Shown here one piece after another: positions 1-11,886 of a stretch of 64,000 nucleotides of DNA. The notes beneath the pieces were generated by a model. That model was given only the letters and a program-made list of their open reading frames with translations, ran no database searches and had not been told where the DNA came from. The stretch lies in the NCBI RefSeq assembly GCF_002127325.2, contig NC_035437.2:116707363-116771362 (forward strand). The letters run 5' to 3'. The translations under genes and the position numbers were made by a program. Every line of letters starts with the position of its first letter. Position 1 is the stretch's first letter. The stretch comes from Helianthus annuus (taxonomy: Eukaryota; Streptophyta; Magnoliopsida; Asterales; Asteraceae).

Positions 1-133
1 TTCGTCTTACGCTCTGGTTATCTCAGCTGAGAAGGCCTACCACGAGCGGCCGGCTAACAAACATTCATAATTGCAATAATGTGTGCCTTCGCACCTGAAC
101 ACCCAGTTGACCCAACATGTATAAAATTTTCTA

Positions 134-1240
134 GAGTAAATTGCTAAAATCATCCCAAAATGTCTATCCACATTTGCTAGATCTATCCAAATAAGGTTTT
201 TTTCTCATTGGAACCACTGAGGTTTCAAAAAAGTTGCTAAATCCATACAAAATAACTAACACTTCAACAAAACTAACTTGAGAGAGGGTTAATTTAGTCA
301 TTGTCTTGATTTATTTAATTTACATTTTTTAACAGGTTATATCTTGCCCCCACCCTTTGTATTCGACGAAGTGTATTTGTGACATTATGATATTACAAAT
401 GATAATTCAATGATCTGTGAGCATCAGATGTGTTATTCTGACCGGGAACCATACTTGTAATTCCCATGATATCGGTTCCAGTATAAACCTGCTGCTGATG
501 TTCAACAGGTTGTTGTCTGTTATTGCTTAAAACAGGCTGCATCACTGCATTTGATATAGGATTTGGGTTATTTATTACAAGAACATGTATCTGCTCATGA
601 TTGACCCTCGAATTATTAACAAAAGGATTTACTTTCGGCATCTCAAATGGTACTTGTGGATGAATATTATTATTATTATCATAGTGTAAGTTGTTTCAAG
701 AGGTGGCGATTTCAACCCACTTACTTATGAAACGGATGATGGAGGGTGCGTTTTATCTCAACCTGTCCAAAGAAATTAGCTAACAGAGAAACGGGTCAAA
801 TGGGTTTCATGTATTTAGATTAAAAAAGTAATGGCAATGCTTTTATAATCATAACTAACACGGTAGCTGAGATGGAACTAACCACAGATAGTTTCAACCG
901 AACTAACTTTCTAGGAGAAGGATCTCTTGGCATCTAAAAAAACCAACATAGATGCTGAAATCATGTCATTCTATTAACCAATATACCATCCAAAAATGAC
1001 CAAGTTAACAAAAATGACATCTAAAAAAGTTTACCACCTGCCTATCACAGTTGACACATGAAAATACAACTCTAATAGTTAATACATGCCAACTGATGGT
1101 GAAATTAGGGTTAAAATTGGGGGAATTAAAAGTAATAGTGAAAATAACCAAAGTACCCCTAGGTTAACATTGCTTCTAATGGTGTTAGTCATTTTGGATG
1201 GATTTAGCAACCTTTTTGAAACCTCAGTGGTTCCTATGAG
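134..1240. mobile_element. TIR element of about 1 kb enclosing a short ORF
   Basis: Inverted arms lie at 210-262 and 1182-1234. The left arm begins GGAACCACTGAGGTTTC and the right arm ends with its exact complement, then both continue through 'TTGCTAAATCCAT' to 'CTAACAC'. Weaker complementarity extends inward and outward, so the outer ends are approximate. No transposase is visible, so the element is non-autonomous. It brackets an 82-aa minus-strand ORF. Confidence 0.6.
393..641 (-). pseudogene. Asn/Gln-rich 82-aa ORF, possible C-terminal exon fragment
   Basis: An open frame on the minus strand is rich in Asn, Gln, Pro and Val and ends at a normal stop. The frame stays open upstream of its Met for about 15 codons (His-Tyr-Asp, a run of Asn, then Ile-His-Pro-Gln) before an in-frame TGA. 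The composition resembles the disordered tail of a plant regulatory protein. I do not recognise a family. It sits inside a pair of terminal inverted repeats, so it may be a captured gene fragment rather than a working gene. No promoter or clear splice acceptor was found. Confidence 0.3.
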
Positions 1241-2813
1241 GATTCAATGCCAGTAGATATTATATATTTGTGTTAAGCCACCCACGAAAATCGCGGGATC
1301 TTAGGCTATATATACTACAGGAGGAAAATATATATCATGTATTTATTGTTGGGATATACATCAAAAGAAAGATCAAAAAAGGTTAGTGGGCCGTGAAAAG
1401 AAGTAGGCCTAGCAAAGTTTGCGTAAACTTGGGGTTCTACGGCAACTTCTGGACGATAAAATTGTGAGGGATCGAATTGGAGAAAAATAGATATTGACGT
1501 GAAAGTGAGGGGGCGGCATTATTTTTTACAACAGGGGAATCTATTATTTTCGAACCTTGGGGACGCAAACATCATCAGAGGTGATCAGGAGCATAGTGGA
1601 TGAAAATTTGAAGGAGTTTTGCAAGGAATTAGAGAAAGGGAATTATTGGAGTTGGGTAAGAAGTTTGGAAAGGGGTTAACGGGTTTTGCTACTCAGTTTT
1701 TTTTTTCTAGTTTCTTTGTTCTTATTTGATGAATTCTTGTTTGAGACTTAGTTTTATTATTATTTTTAAGACTATGATTCTTGGCTAAATTTCTAAAACT
1801 ACCTAGGTTAAGATAAATATTTAATAAAGTTTGGATTTTTATTCGTTTATTATCGTGTGTATGGGTTTTTCTTAAAAAGTAAAGAACTTTGGAATCTTTA
1901 ACTTAGTGCATATGCGTATCTTGTTTTGATTATTGATTGTTTATTCGTTTCACATGAACCTTGGTGAATGTCTTTCATAGGATAGGTTTGTGTTGATTGT
2001 TCGAGTCTTTGCGGGTTCGGGTAGTCTTTGGGTGAATCGGCCGATAGCCCTAGAAACTGTAAATAAAATATATTTAGAGCTTGATATTCTGCTAATCTTG
2101 TCGCTGAGAGGCTCGAGGTTATTAATAGGTCTTGGTTTGATATATAGCTACGATTAGGTTTTGAGAGAAATCGGTCTTAGTTCCCTGATCTTATTCGTAT
2201 CTATTAAACCAAGTTAAAATCCATTGTTGCCTTAGACTTCCGCGCTGAGAGGTAGATTGTCATATTAAGGCACTTTTTAAGATGTTAGAGGACTGAGAGG
2301 AAATCTAACCAACCGGTAGTCGTAACAGCTCTGTAGAGTCTCACAAGTTTCTTCCTGAGAAGGATCGGGAAGTCTTAGTAGGGATTGCTTAGGGTTTAGC
2401 ACATAAAGATCCCTGTTCTATACCACTTTAGTATCGAGTAGAATCCATTCCTAGTTAAATAGGATTCTAGCCTAGGTAGTCTTCATCACCACTGAGTTAA
2501 AACCTTCGTCCGAATTCGCGTCTAGTTAATTTAGTTAATTAGTTTAATTTTAATGCAATTTTAGGATTTTTAGTAAACCCCCCCTCAAATAAAAACAGTT
2601 AGAATCGGTGTTAGTCTAAGTCTAGATAAAGTCGTAAACGTAATTAGAGAGTCTCGTGGGTTCTATACTCGGACTCGCATTGACCGGTACACTTGCCGGT
2701 TGTGTGGTCTAGGTTTAGAGAGTCTTAGTTATAAATTTAAAACTTAGAGAGTCTAATTTAGGATTAAAATTAGTTAGTTTAATTAGACCACTTTTAGGAC
2801 ATCAAGTTTTTGA
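1241..2813. other. Gene-free stretch, possible old LTR-element leader
   Basis: No supported ORF. The motif CTGAGAGG recurs near 2105, 2240 and 2295. The 2640-2710 segment ('gggttctatactcgg' followed by 'cggtacacttgccgg') resembles the leader that precedes gag in Athila/Tat-type Ty3/Gypsy elements. This is a remembered resemblance without supporting coding sequence. Confidence 0.3.
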
Positions 2814-3313
2814 AAGATGGAAACGACGCTTCAATTTTGATTTTTCTAATCGATTAGGGGCGTGTAGTAACTGAAGGGTAAGATACAGTTAATCGCTTCT
2901 CGATGAGAGTATCCTACCTATAGACCAAAGCATGTTTCCCTAATTTGAAAGTATCTTCGATTCACTTTGAAAAAGTCGATGTTTCTAAACCCGAAACAAT
3001 CCAATGTTTTATTGAGCCTCTCTTTTATGTTATCTCAATTTTTATGCATTTTTTATACTTGTTACCTCATTTATTTCAAAACTGATGCACGATTCGCACG
3101 TCTCTCACAATCAGAAACAATAATAACTCTCGAGAACAAACTAAATTTGTACTCCTTCTATGTGATCATACGTGTTCATACTTGTTGATACTTGTTGAAT
3201 TCAAGCAATTTATGTGAACCATACATGTTACGTGATACTAAATGCCTTTACATGCAAACGTTATTTTAAATTATGATCAAGTCTCATCCTTTACGTCTCT
3301 TTCGAACCTATAG
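2814..3313 (+). other. Leader upstream of the first gag, no clear gene
   Basis: No LTR end or primer-binding site is recognisable. A short ORF at 2967-3188 has no family features. The string 'aaacgacgcttcaatt' at about 2820 recurs twice at 16560-16625, beyond the other end of the nested retroelements. Confidence 0.35.
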
Positions 3314-4800
3314 ATGGCTTCCCCAAACCAAGACTCGTCTAAGAAAACCAAGAAGACACGATCAGGCTCGAAGAAAGGTTCCAACCACAGTGAGGACTAT
3401 ATCTCTAAGAAAGACCTCGTCGGTCTAATCGCTGAGCAAATGGCCGAGAAAATGGCCAGAGTCATACCCGACATCGTAAGCAAAATCCAATCCATCACTG
3501 AATCACCTCATGTCTTCGTCGACTCAAAGGTGGAAACACCTAAGGCGACATTTTTGTTTAAACAATTCATGGCCTGCAAACCTCTAGAATTTACTAGTGA
3601 AGAGGGCGTTACTGCCTTACTGCGATGGTTCGATGCCATTGAACTGACGTTCCTCCAAAGCGGTTGTCCTGACAACCTTAGAACCCAAAACGCGACAGGG
3701 ATATTCCGATCGACAACACTCGATTGGTGGACCTCTAAGCGAAATACTCGAGGAAATGACATAGCCCATGCCTTACCCTGGGCTGAACTGAAGAAGCTCA
3801 TGAGGGATGAGTTTTGTCCTCCCCACGAACTTCGAAATCTGGAAAACGAGTTCTGGAATCTAAAGCAAGTCGGGGACGATAACGCTGGTCTCACTGCTTG
3901 CTTCAAACAGTTGAGTATCTTGTGCTCTGGCCAAGTTGACACTATCGACAAGGCCATCACCAAATACAACCATTGCCTTCCCACCTCGATCATGAATCTC
4001 GTGGAGTCAGCCACACCAAAGACTCTCGAGGATACCTTTCGTTTGGCAGCCCACCTTAACAACAACTGCGTCATTCGTAGGGCTTCTGAAAAGGCTCCAT
4101 CGAAGAACGTACATCAAGCTACCACCGATACTACCACCACTGAACCTTCCCCCTCCCAATCAACCAAAAAAAACAAAGGTAAGAAGTGGAAGGCTTCAAG
4201 CCAAAACTGTACGGCCGTCACTCCGCCAAACCCCAAACTTTTGCAATTAGTGGCTGCCTCACCCAACACCGAGCCATCGAGAAAAGCTTACACTGACTCA
4301 ACCCAAGTATAACAATTGTCTTTACTACCATACTACCAACGCACCATACCATTTTTGCAGTAGCTGCAATCGGTATGGGCACTTTGCCCCTCAATGCCAC
4401 AAGCCCGCGGTCAACCAACACCATGCCGTTCAGTGGCGAAGCTTGACCCGAATAATTGGGGGGGGGGGGGTCGAAAACGTATATACCAAAAAATTTCTAT
4501 AGAACCGGGGGGTCGAAAACGTATATACCCAAATTTCTATACGAAACTTACATATATAACACTACTGAACAAAATGTTCGGGGGGTCGGACGCCCCCCGA
4601 CCACCTTCTAAGCTACGCCCATGAGGCCGTTGTAACCTAGAACCCTGCTCCCAACCAAGCTCAACCACAGGTCGCTCTCGTTCGTGCCTGCTTCAAATGT
4701 GGCGATCTCAACCATCTTGTTAATGCTTGCAACCAACGCGCCAACAATAACCAACAACAACAACAATAGCAGCAACCTCAACAGGCTTGAGGCAGAGCAT
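3314..4800 (+). pseudogene. gag: Gag of Ty3/Gypsy (Tekay-like) element 1, broken
   Basis: The open part (3314-4312, 332 aa) has a basic, Ser/Lys-rich N-terminus and then the Retrotrans_gag capsid region (around residues 85-255, with 'RWFDAIELTF', 'LDWWTSKRN' and 'ELRNLENEFWNLKQ'). It closely parallels the gag at 8688. Past the first stop, two CCHC knuckles survive in other frames: CSSCNRYGHFAPQC near 4350 and CFKCGDLNHLVNAC near 4690. A 193-bp miniature element sits between them. The Gag would have formed the cytoplasmic particle that packages element RNA. Frameshifts and the insertion show it is dead. Confidence 0.85.
4431..4623. mobile_element. hAT-like MITE inserted in gag
   Basis: The left end is CAGTGGCGAAGCTT, and the right end read in reverse is CATGGGCGTAGCTT. 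It is flanked by 8-bp repeats ATGCCGTT (4423-4430) and AGGCCGTT (4624-4631), one mismatch. An 8-bp duplication fits the hAT superfamily. It contains a run of ten G and two copies of 'ggggggtcgaaaacgtatat'. Confidence 0.8.
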
Positions 4801-4820
4801 TTGCCATCACCGCCGCTTAG

Positions 4821-5905
4821 GCGCAGAACGCGAACGACATCATAAACAGTACGTTCCTTGTCAACAATGTCTATGCTTCTTGTCTATTTGATACTGGCGC
4901 AGATAAGAGTTTTATATCTAGTGAATTCGAACCTATGCTTAAGTGTAGACGATCTAAGTTGCCCAAATCATTTTTTGTTGAAGTCGCAAATGGTAAATAT
5001 GTCACTATCAATTCTGTTCTTTCTAAATGTTCCTTGAATCTTAACGATCATACGTTTTCAATTGACCTCATACCTATGCAAATGGGTAGTTTTGACATCA
5101 TAGTAGGTATAGATTGGCTTAGGCGAGTTCGTGCTGAATTTATTTGTTCCGATAAGTTCATTCGTCTTCCTCTTCCTAATGGTGATTCTCTGCATGTCTA
5201 TGGCGAGAAACCTTCTAAGGGTCTCAAGCTTATGTCGTGTACTCAAGCGAACAAATACTTACGCAAGGGTACTTTCGCCTTTCTAGCCCACGTTGTGGAA
5301 AAGAAGAACAAAGGCCCAAGCATAAGTGACGTTCTCGTCGTTTGTGATTTCCTTGATGTTTTTCCCGACGACCTCCCTGGTCCGCCTCATGCTCGTATTG
5401 TTGACTTTCGCATCGATTTAGTGCCTAGCGCTACGCCTGTCGCTAAGTCGCCCTACCGCTTAGCACCCTCGGAAATGCAAGAGCTATCGAGCCAACTTCA
5501 AGAGCTTCTTGATAAAGGCTTTATACGCCCAAGTACTTCTCCTTGGGGCGCACTCGTTCTACTCGTCAAGAAGAAATATGGATCATTTCGGATGTGCATT
5601 GACTATCGTGAGCTCAACAAGCTTGCAGTAAAAAACCGATATCCTCTTCCTCGCATTGACGATCTCTTCGATCAATTACAAGGCGCGACATGCTTTTCTA
5701 AGATCTGTTCTGGTTATCATCAACTTCGAGTTCTCGAAGAAGATATACCCAAAACCGTGTTTCGAACACGTTATGGTCATTACGAGTTCGTGGTCATGCC
5801 CTTTGGTTTGACCAACGCACCTGCGGTTTTCATGGACTTGATGAACCGTGTGTGCAAAGCTTAATTAGACCATTTCGTGATCGTCTTCATCGACGATATC
5901 CTCAT
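4821..5905 (+). pseudogene. pol: Pol of Ty3/Gypsy element 1: protease and partial RT
   Basis: The frame opens after a stop at 4818-4820. The aspartic protease motif [10 protein letters not shown] lies near 4885. RT follows with '[13 protein letters not shown]', '[18 protein letters not shown]' and '[11 protein letters not shown]'. Compared with the second element, RT has lost three residues between 'FSKI' and 'SGYHQL', and a stop (5862-5864) precedes the FIDD active-site segment, which is still readable at about 5885-5900. The reading then changes abruptly at about 5905 into the interior of another element's LTR, so the rest of RT, RNase H and most of integrase are gone. This gene is not functional. 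Confidence 0.88.
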
Positions 5906-7553
5906 CCGTTCCGAACAGCTCACCGGCCGGACTTGGGTGATTCCTGTCCGAACCAGTGAAGCCAGTAAGAACCCTTGCTCTATGGTTCAACTCGTTGTCA
6001 AAATACTTCGAAATCATGTCAAAGTAAACAAAACAGCCAAGTGTTAGATGAAAGGCCAACCAGTTCAGAATGCTAGCCAAACAGCTAGGCTGTTCGAACG
6101 AAAAGTCCAGCCGATCGGACATGCCAGCCGATCGGCTAGCACATGGCCCCACACTTTTCACAATTTCATGAAGTATGGTATTAACGAAGTGATGTTCGAT
6201 CGAATATGCTACTCGATTGGTAAACATTACTCTTCGGATCATGAGGTACTTTGCTTCAACACTTAATCGATTTTTAACTCATTTGACGCATTTGGAATGC
6301 CACCCGATCGAACATGCCAATCGATCAGGTGACATCCTGCTAAGAACCTTATGTTGAAGTATCTAACCGATCGGTTAGACTAACCGATCGAACGGCCCGT
6401 TCGATCGACCGTCCTGAAAGATAAGAATACTTCGATGTTTTTAGATAATGCTGCAAAAACTTCAAAAGTTCAAACCATCATACACAAACACATCCTTCTC
6501 AAAGGAAGAAACAATCCACTTGAACTGTTCAGCCGATCGAGCCTTCCGGCCGATCGAGCAGACTATCCGAACGGTTAGACCAACCGAACGGTTAGGCTGC
6601 TCGATCGAACATGTTGTTCGATCGACCAGACTGTTCGACCCATTTACACTTGTTTGCATTTCCGCGTTACTCATCGTTATATCGTCGAACTATTCAGGCT
6701 AACCCTACTCCCCAGCGCTCCCTTCAATCCATTAATCAGTCACTGTGAGTATACTCGATCCCTTTTTGCTTTTAGCACTTTTGGATGTTACATACGTTAC
6801 TTATCAAAATCACAATCGAACACAAACTACTTGAACGCTAACCGATTGCATGTATTACGTGACTAAATGAACGCTTGTTTATTATGTTTACACGTGGAAT
6901 GTTGTCTACCTGCCTTAACGACATAGTACTATAGTTTGGACTCAGCACCCGTTCACACGTGGGTTGTTAAGGACAATTACTTGCATGGATTACGGTGGTA
7001 ATCGTGTATTGCGAACTATCTCGGACAGTCAACCCGCAGTCATTGGTATCGATGGATCCATGTCGATAATTAACATGCTTCGTTTTCCTCTGTGTACGTG
7101 TTGGTTATGCATAAACTAATTGAACTCTATATGCTATTATCAAACATGTATGCTCACCTTTAAATTATATGTATTGACTTCATTTTAACGTATGTGACAG
7201 GTGTTTAAGGTGTATGCTTGCTAGAAAAACGAGGCTAGAATAAGATTCTAGAGGCCCCCAACAAACAGTTGTCTGTCAAGAACAAGCTTCTAGTGCATAG
7301 TTGTCTGTAGATCTTGTCAGGCTGGGTCTTTAGGAGCATTGAACAATATTTTGTTTATTATGTTAAATCTGAGTTGTCGGAACAGAATTATTTGTTTGGA
7401 TGATTATCTGTAATAATGTATTTGTTTATTCGGGATACGGTATGGGACGTATCTTTAACTGGATTATATAAAAATTTGTTATGGAAACTTCTGGACAATC
7501 TGTTTCGCTCAGTGCCATGCCCCGATGATTCCGCCATCGGTTGGGGTGTGACA
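5906..7553 (+). repeat. Truncated 5' LTR of element 2
   Basis: It aligns nearly base for base with about 14488-16151 of the 3' LTR and ends in GGGGTGTGACA just before the primer site. The first ~1.14 kb, containing U3 and the TATA box, is missing. The junction with element 1 RT shows short shared bases (CCGTT). Confidence 0.88.
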
Positions 7554-7556
7554 GAT

Positions 7557-7569
7557 TGGTATCAGAGCC
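7557..7569 (+). other. Primer-binding site, initiator Met-tRNA type
   Basis: TGGTATCAGAGCC begins three bases after the LTR end. This is the usual plant primer complement to the 3' end of initiator methionine tRNA. Confidence 0.9.
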
Positions 7570-8687
7570 ATAACTATAGAGAATTAGGTTAGACACGACC
7601 TTGTCTGGGTCGCTGTTTTAGAGACCTAGACTATAGCTAGGAACCAGGAGACCAAGTTTATGTGCTCTATTCTGCAAATTCTTCGCTATCACTGCACCCG
7701 AATTTTTGATTAAAGTCAAGCGATTTAGTCAGGATTAGGTGTGAAAACCCCAAACTCCCGACTAGATTGCTTGGCTAATGCTGATTTTATCCATTTATTC
7801 ATGCTTATTTCATTTTTTTCACTAACAAACGAGGAGGATTATACCAAACCAGGAGTGAAATCCATATTTTGATGAAAATTCTCCTTAATTTTCTTATAAA
7901 CTAGGAAGAAATTGTTAAGCCAGGGGTGAAACCCTAACCTTGACAATTTGTTCCGAGTCTTATATCATCTCACCAAAGCATTCGATGGACTCCAACGATC
8001 TGAACTCACCAGTACGACCTAGGGAATGCGTGTGGATTGCCCAAGAATCGAGGCAGAAACACGAACCCGAATGTCGAAAGTGACGACAAGTCTACTGTGA
8101 ATAGTCGAAATTGTTTTGGGTAGTCGATGTCTAGTAGCCGCATACAATCTATATCCCGACTGCAAGTGTTTCGATTCTGAGAACCGCAACTGTGTACTCT
8201 GATAACTCGTGATTTTATGTGTTTATATGTGTTTTATCTGTTTATGTGCTTATATTTTCGGATGTTATTCGATTTTGCTATCACATCAATCGACACACAC
8301 AACTCGCAATGCTATTCTATCTCAATTTGATACCCAGTTGCTGCAATCTAGACGATATTATGCTATGCTATGCTATACGGCTAAGTAGGCTATACTATGC
8401 TATGCTACTCGATATACTATACGCGATCGCTATACGAACGACACGCGAGCTTGGAAGGATAGGTTTCTGTATTCTGACTGACTCTGTGCTAAGTGTGTAT
8501 GCGTTTATGTGCTTCTGTGCCCTACTTGCTTATGTGCTTCTGTGGTTATGTGGATTTTGTGCCTTTTGTGACTATGTGTTTTCGTGATTCGTGCCTTACT
8601 CGTGTTCCTGAGCTTTAGTAGTCTAGACGTGTGAGGTGAGATTCGATTACGTTGTGTTGAGTCCTGTGACGATGTCTGTTGCAGACC
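7570..8687 (+). other. Untranslated leader of element 2
   Basis: No supported protein. It contains a tract of imperfect TATGC/CTATG repeats at 8350-8440 and T/G-rich stretches at 8215-8590 whose ORF is low complexity. Confidence 0.6.
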
Positions 8688-9731
8688 ATGTCGTCGTCTG
8701 GATCCCGACATCATCTAAACCGCCAAGAGAAGAGAGACAAGCGTCTCGCCGCTATCATCGCCAAAAGCGTGGCAAAAGCTGTGAGCGATGTTTATGAAAA
8801 CGTTAGCAAGTCGTCTGGAGAATCGCGAACAGACGCTCCCAAAGAGTTTACCGGAGAAGATGGCCCTACTGCCATGTTTCGTTGGTTCGACTCCGTTGAA
8901 GTCACTCTGCGCCAAAGCGGATGTCCTAAAAATCTCCGCACTCTCAACGCTACAGGCGTCTTCCAGTCCCGTGCTCTAGACTGGTGGACGGCCGAGCGAA
9001 ACAAGCGCGGAAATGATGCAGCTTACGAGCTAACATGGGAGGAGTTGAAGGCAATTATGATCGACGAATTATGCCCTCCTCATGAACGTCAAAAGCTGGA
9101 GGACGAGTTTTGTACCATCAAGCAAAAGAATGGAGACAACGCTGCTCTCACTGCTCGCTTCAAGCAGCTTAGCATCATATGTCCCGATCAGGTCAAGACC
9201 CCAGACATGACCATCAAGAAGTATATACGAGCTCTGCCAGATTGTGTAGCCGATTTTGTTCACGCTTCCAAGCCAGCAACGATTGAAGAGACTTACCCAC
9301 TTGCCGCTGAGATCAATGACAAGCGGGTGAAGTCTGGTTTTTGGGATAAGCCATCAAAGTCTCTACATCAAGTCACCACAGCAGCATCCACCGACACCGC
9401 CACTGCTCAGCCCTCCAAGTCATCGAGAAGAAAGAAGAAGCACAACAACAACAGCTCCAGCAACAAGAGCTGTGCCGTTGCAACAACTGCTGCTCCTCTA
9501 CAAGCTGTACCAGCTCAGCAGCAACCGCACCATCGCTCAGCTCCAGTGATCAATGCACCGCCAGCGAAGCGTGCATACACAGGTCCCCACCCGCTCTGCC
9601 CGACATGCTCATATCATCATCCGGTGGGACTAGCCTGTCTTTTTTGCGCTCACTGCAACCTATACGGTCATTTCACTACGAACTGTCGCTATGGTCCCCG
9701 TCAAGCCCCAGTTCAAGCCACTGCTCACTAA
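8688..9731 (+). CDS. gag: Gag of Ty3/Gypsy element 2
   Basis: The ATG at 8688 is the first in frame and follows the leader; an upstream TTG at 8679 is not a credible start. The protein has a basic N-terminus, a Retrotrans_gag capsid core (about residues 45-235, with 'RWFDSVEVTLRQSGCP', 'LDWWTAERNKRGND' and 'RQKLEDEF'), a Ser/Lys/Asn-rich linker, and one CCHC knuckle, CAHCNLYGHFTTNC, near the C-terminus. A stop at 9729-9731 separates this from a second knuckle in another frame. It is the structural protein of the intracellular particle. It is long and open here, but its pol partner is damaged. Confidence 0.9.
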   Translation: MSSSGSRHHLNRQEKRDKRLAAIIAKSVAKAVSDVYENVSKSSGESRTDAPKEFTGEDGPTAMFRWFDSVEVTLRQSGCPKNLRTLNATGVFQSRALDWWTAERNKRGNDAAYELTWEELKAIMIDELCPPHERQKLEDEFCTIKQKNGDNAALTARFKQLSIICPDQVKTPDMTIKKYIRALPDCVADFVHASKPATIEETYPLAAEINDKRVKSGFWDKPSKSLHQVTTAASTDTATAQPSKSSRRKKKHNNNSSSNKSCAVATTAAPLQAVPAQQQPHHRSAPVINAPPAKRAYTGPHPLCPTCSYHHPVGLACLFCAHCNLYGHFTTNCRYGPRQAPVQATAH

Positions 9732-9953
9732 GCTCTACTTCCAGCCCCTCAAGACCAACCAGCAGCTCAAGCACCCGCGGTCAATGCTTGAGTCTGCTGT
9801 GCATGTGGTGATCCTAACCACTTTGCAAACATGTGCCCGAACAGGGTGGTTAAGCAAGAGCCCCAGCAGCAACAGCAGCCTCAGCAGCAGCAGCAAGCAG
9901 CCTGAGCCCGAACCTTCAACATTAATGCCCGTCAGGCCCAGGCTGACAACAAC
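9732..9953 (+). pseudogene. Out-of-frame gag tail with second CCHC knuckle
   Basis: In another frame a CACGDPNHFANMC-type knuckle is readable at about 9800-9835, followed by Gln-rich codons that run towards the protease. Element 1 shows the same two-knuckle layout, which implies that the original Gag-Pol was continuous and a frameshift or stop now divides it. Confidence 0.7.
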
Positions 9954-11402
9954 ATGGTTAATGGTACGTTCCTTGTGAATGGTATTTATGCATCATGTTT
10001 GTTTGATACTGGAGCCGATAACTGCTTTCTGTCGTTTGAATTCGAGAAGCTCCTTAGTCGTATGCGCTCTTATCTTTCCTCGTCATTCGAAGTCGAAGTC
10101 GCTACTGGAAGAACTGTCGCCGTAAATTCTGTTCTCCGTGATTGTACTCTCAAGCTCAACAATCACATCTTCCCAATCGATCTCATTCCGATGCAACTCG
10201 GAAGTTTCGACGTCATAGTAGGCATGGACTTTCTTCGTGAAAACCATGCCGAAGTTGTGTGCTTTGATAAGATGATTCGATTCTCGCTCGCAAATGGAGA
10301 TCAGCTATGTGTGTACGGTGAAACAGCCTCGAAAGGTCTCAAGCTTATGTCCTATGTTCAAGCCAGCAAGTATCTCCGCAAGGAATACCGAGCCTTCTTG
10401 GCCAACATTGTAGTAGCGGAGAAGGAAAAGAAAAAGAAAGTTGAAGTCAAAGACGTCCCAGTGGTCCGTGAGTTTCCTCAGGTGTTCCCTGATGATCTCC
10501 CTGGACTACCGCCAAGTCGTGATATCGACTTTCGTATTGACCTCATTCCTGGAGCTAACCCTGTTTCCAAAGCTCCTTATCGACTCGCTCCATCCGAAAT
10601 GCGGGAACTCTCAAACCAACTCAAGGAATTGCTTGAAAAAGGCTTTATTCGCCCGAGCACTTCTTCTTGGGGCACGCCAGTCCTTTTCGTAAAAAAGAAG
10701 GATGGGTCGTTCCGGATGTGCATCGACTACCGGGAGTTGAATAAGCTAACCATCAAGAACCGATACCCTCTGCCCCGAATCGACAACTTATTTGATCAGC
10801 TACAAGGTGCCAAGTGTTTCTCGAAGATCGATCTGCGTTCTGGTTATCATCAATTGTGGATTCAAGAGGAAGACATCCCCAAAACCGCTTTTCGAACCCG
10901 ATACAGCCACTATGAGTTCGTTGTTATGCCTTTTGGTTTAACTAACGCACCCGTAGTTTTCAAGGATCTAATGAATCGCGTGTGTAAACCATTCTTAGAC
11001 CGGTTCGTCATCGTGTTCATCGACGATGTCTTGATTTATTCCAAATCAAAAGCCGAACACGCGCAACATCTACGTTTGGTTCTCGAGTTACTTCAGGGGA
11101 ACCAACTCTATGCCAAATTCTCCAAGTGCAAATTCTGGTTAGAGGAGGTTCAGTTTCTAGGTCACATCGTGAATAGTCAGGGTATACACGTCGATCCCGC
11201 GAAGATTGAAGCAGTTAAAAGTTGGATTACGCCTAAGAACCCGTCTGAAGTTCGTTCTTTTCTCGGACTAGCGGGCTATTATCGACGATTTATCGAAGGA
11301 TTCTCCAAAATCGTTGTGCCGCTTACCGCTCTTACCCATAAAGATAAGCCTTTTGTGTTGGGAACTGCACAAAGTCTGCCTTTCAAACCCCCAAGCATAT
11401 GA
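9954..11402 (+). CDS. pol: Protease-reverse transcriptase part of Pol, element 2
   Basis: The frame includes the retropepsin motif [10 protein letters not shown] (about residues 16-25), a '[10 protein letters not shown]' strand, and a full RT: '[20 protein letters not shown]', '[13 protein letters not shown]', '[14 protein letters not shown]', active-site '[10 protein letters not shown]', then the thumb region '[13 protein letters not shown]' and '[20 protein letters not shown]'. RT would copy element RNA into DNA. The normal sequence fails at about 11377, where a frameshift adds a spurious tail before the stop at 11400-11402. Spacing and order match chromovirus Pol. Confidence 0.88.
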   Translation: MVNGTFLVNGIYASCLFDTGADNCFLSFEFEKLLSRMRSYLSSSFEVEVATGRTVAVNSVLRDCTLKLNNHIFPIDLIPMQLGSFDVIVGMDFLRENHAEVVCFDKMIRFSLANGDQLCVYGETASKGLKLMSYVQASKYLRKEYRAFLANIVVAEKEKKKKVEVKDVPVVREFPQVFPDDLPGLPPSRDIDFRIDLIPGANPVSKAPYRLAPSEMRELSNQLKELLEKGFIRPSTSSWGTPVLFVKKKDGSFRMCIDYRELNKLTIKNRYPLPRIDNLFDQLQGAKCFSKIDLRSGYHQLWIQEEDIPKTAFRTRYSHYEFVVMPFGLTNAPVVFKDLMNRVCKPFLDRFVIVFIDDVLIYSKSKAEHAQHLRLVLELLQGNQLYAKFSKCKFWLEEVQFLGHIVNSQGIHVDPAKIEAVKSWITPKNPSEVRSFLGLAGYYRRFIEGFSKIVVPLTALTHKDKPFVLGTAQSLPFKPPSI

Positions 11403-11880
11403 TGTGCAATGCCCCAATTCTTATGCTGCCCGACGGAAGCGACGACTTCATTGTCTATTGTGATGCTTCTAACCTTGGTCTTGGTTGTGTTTTTATGCAA
11501 CGGGACAAGGTTATAGCGTACACATCTCGACAACTCAAAATCCACGAGAAGAACTACACAACCCCTGATCTCGAATAGGCGCAGCTGTCTTTGCATTAAA
11601 GATTTGTCGGGACTACTTGTATGGTACCAAGTGTACGATCTTCACCGATCACAGGAGTTTACAACACATCTTCAATCAAAGGGAACTTAATATGCGTCAA
11701 TGCCGATGGGTAGAACTCCTTAACGATTACGACTGTGAGATTCGCTATCACCCAGGCAAAGCAAATGTTGTAGCCGACGCACTCAGTAGACGGAGTTATA
11801 AGCTGAGTATTCGTAATACTCAAGCTCAGCATAACCTCGAAACCCTCATCTGCGAAGCTCAGCATGCTTGTTTTAACTAG
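11403..11880 (+). pseudogene. pol: RNase H part of Pol, frameshifted
   Basis: RNase H codons continue in a shifted frame ('[13 protein letters not shown]', then '[12 protein letters not shown]'). A stop at about 11575 reflects loss of one base, after which the frame recovers ('GAAVFALK', '[11 protein letters not shown]', '[17 protein letters not shown]') until a TAG at 11878-11880. Catalytic Asp residues of the YCDAS and ADALSR motifs are visible. At least three lesions separate RT from integrase. Confidence 0.85.
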
Positions 11881-11886
11881 CGTACT

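Noticed and set aside
3508..4074. 188-codon ORF antisense to gag
   Set aside because: It is the shadow of the Gag frame; the plus-strand Gag has clear family motifs.
8219..8587. 122-codon Cys/Leu/Tyr-rich ORF that looks like membrane segments
   Set aside because: It lies in the untranslated leader of the retroelement, made of TGTGTTTATGTG-like repeats, and has no homologous position in coding-competent relatives that I know of.
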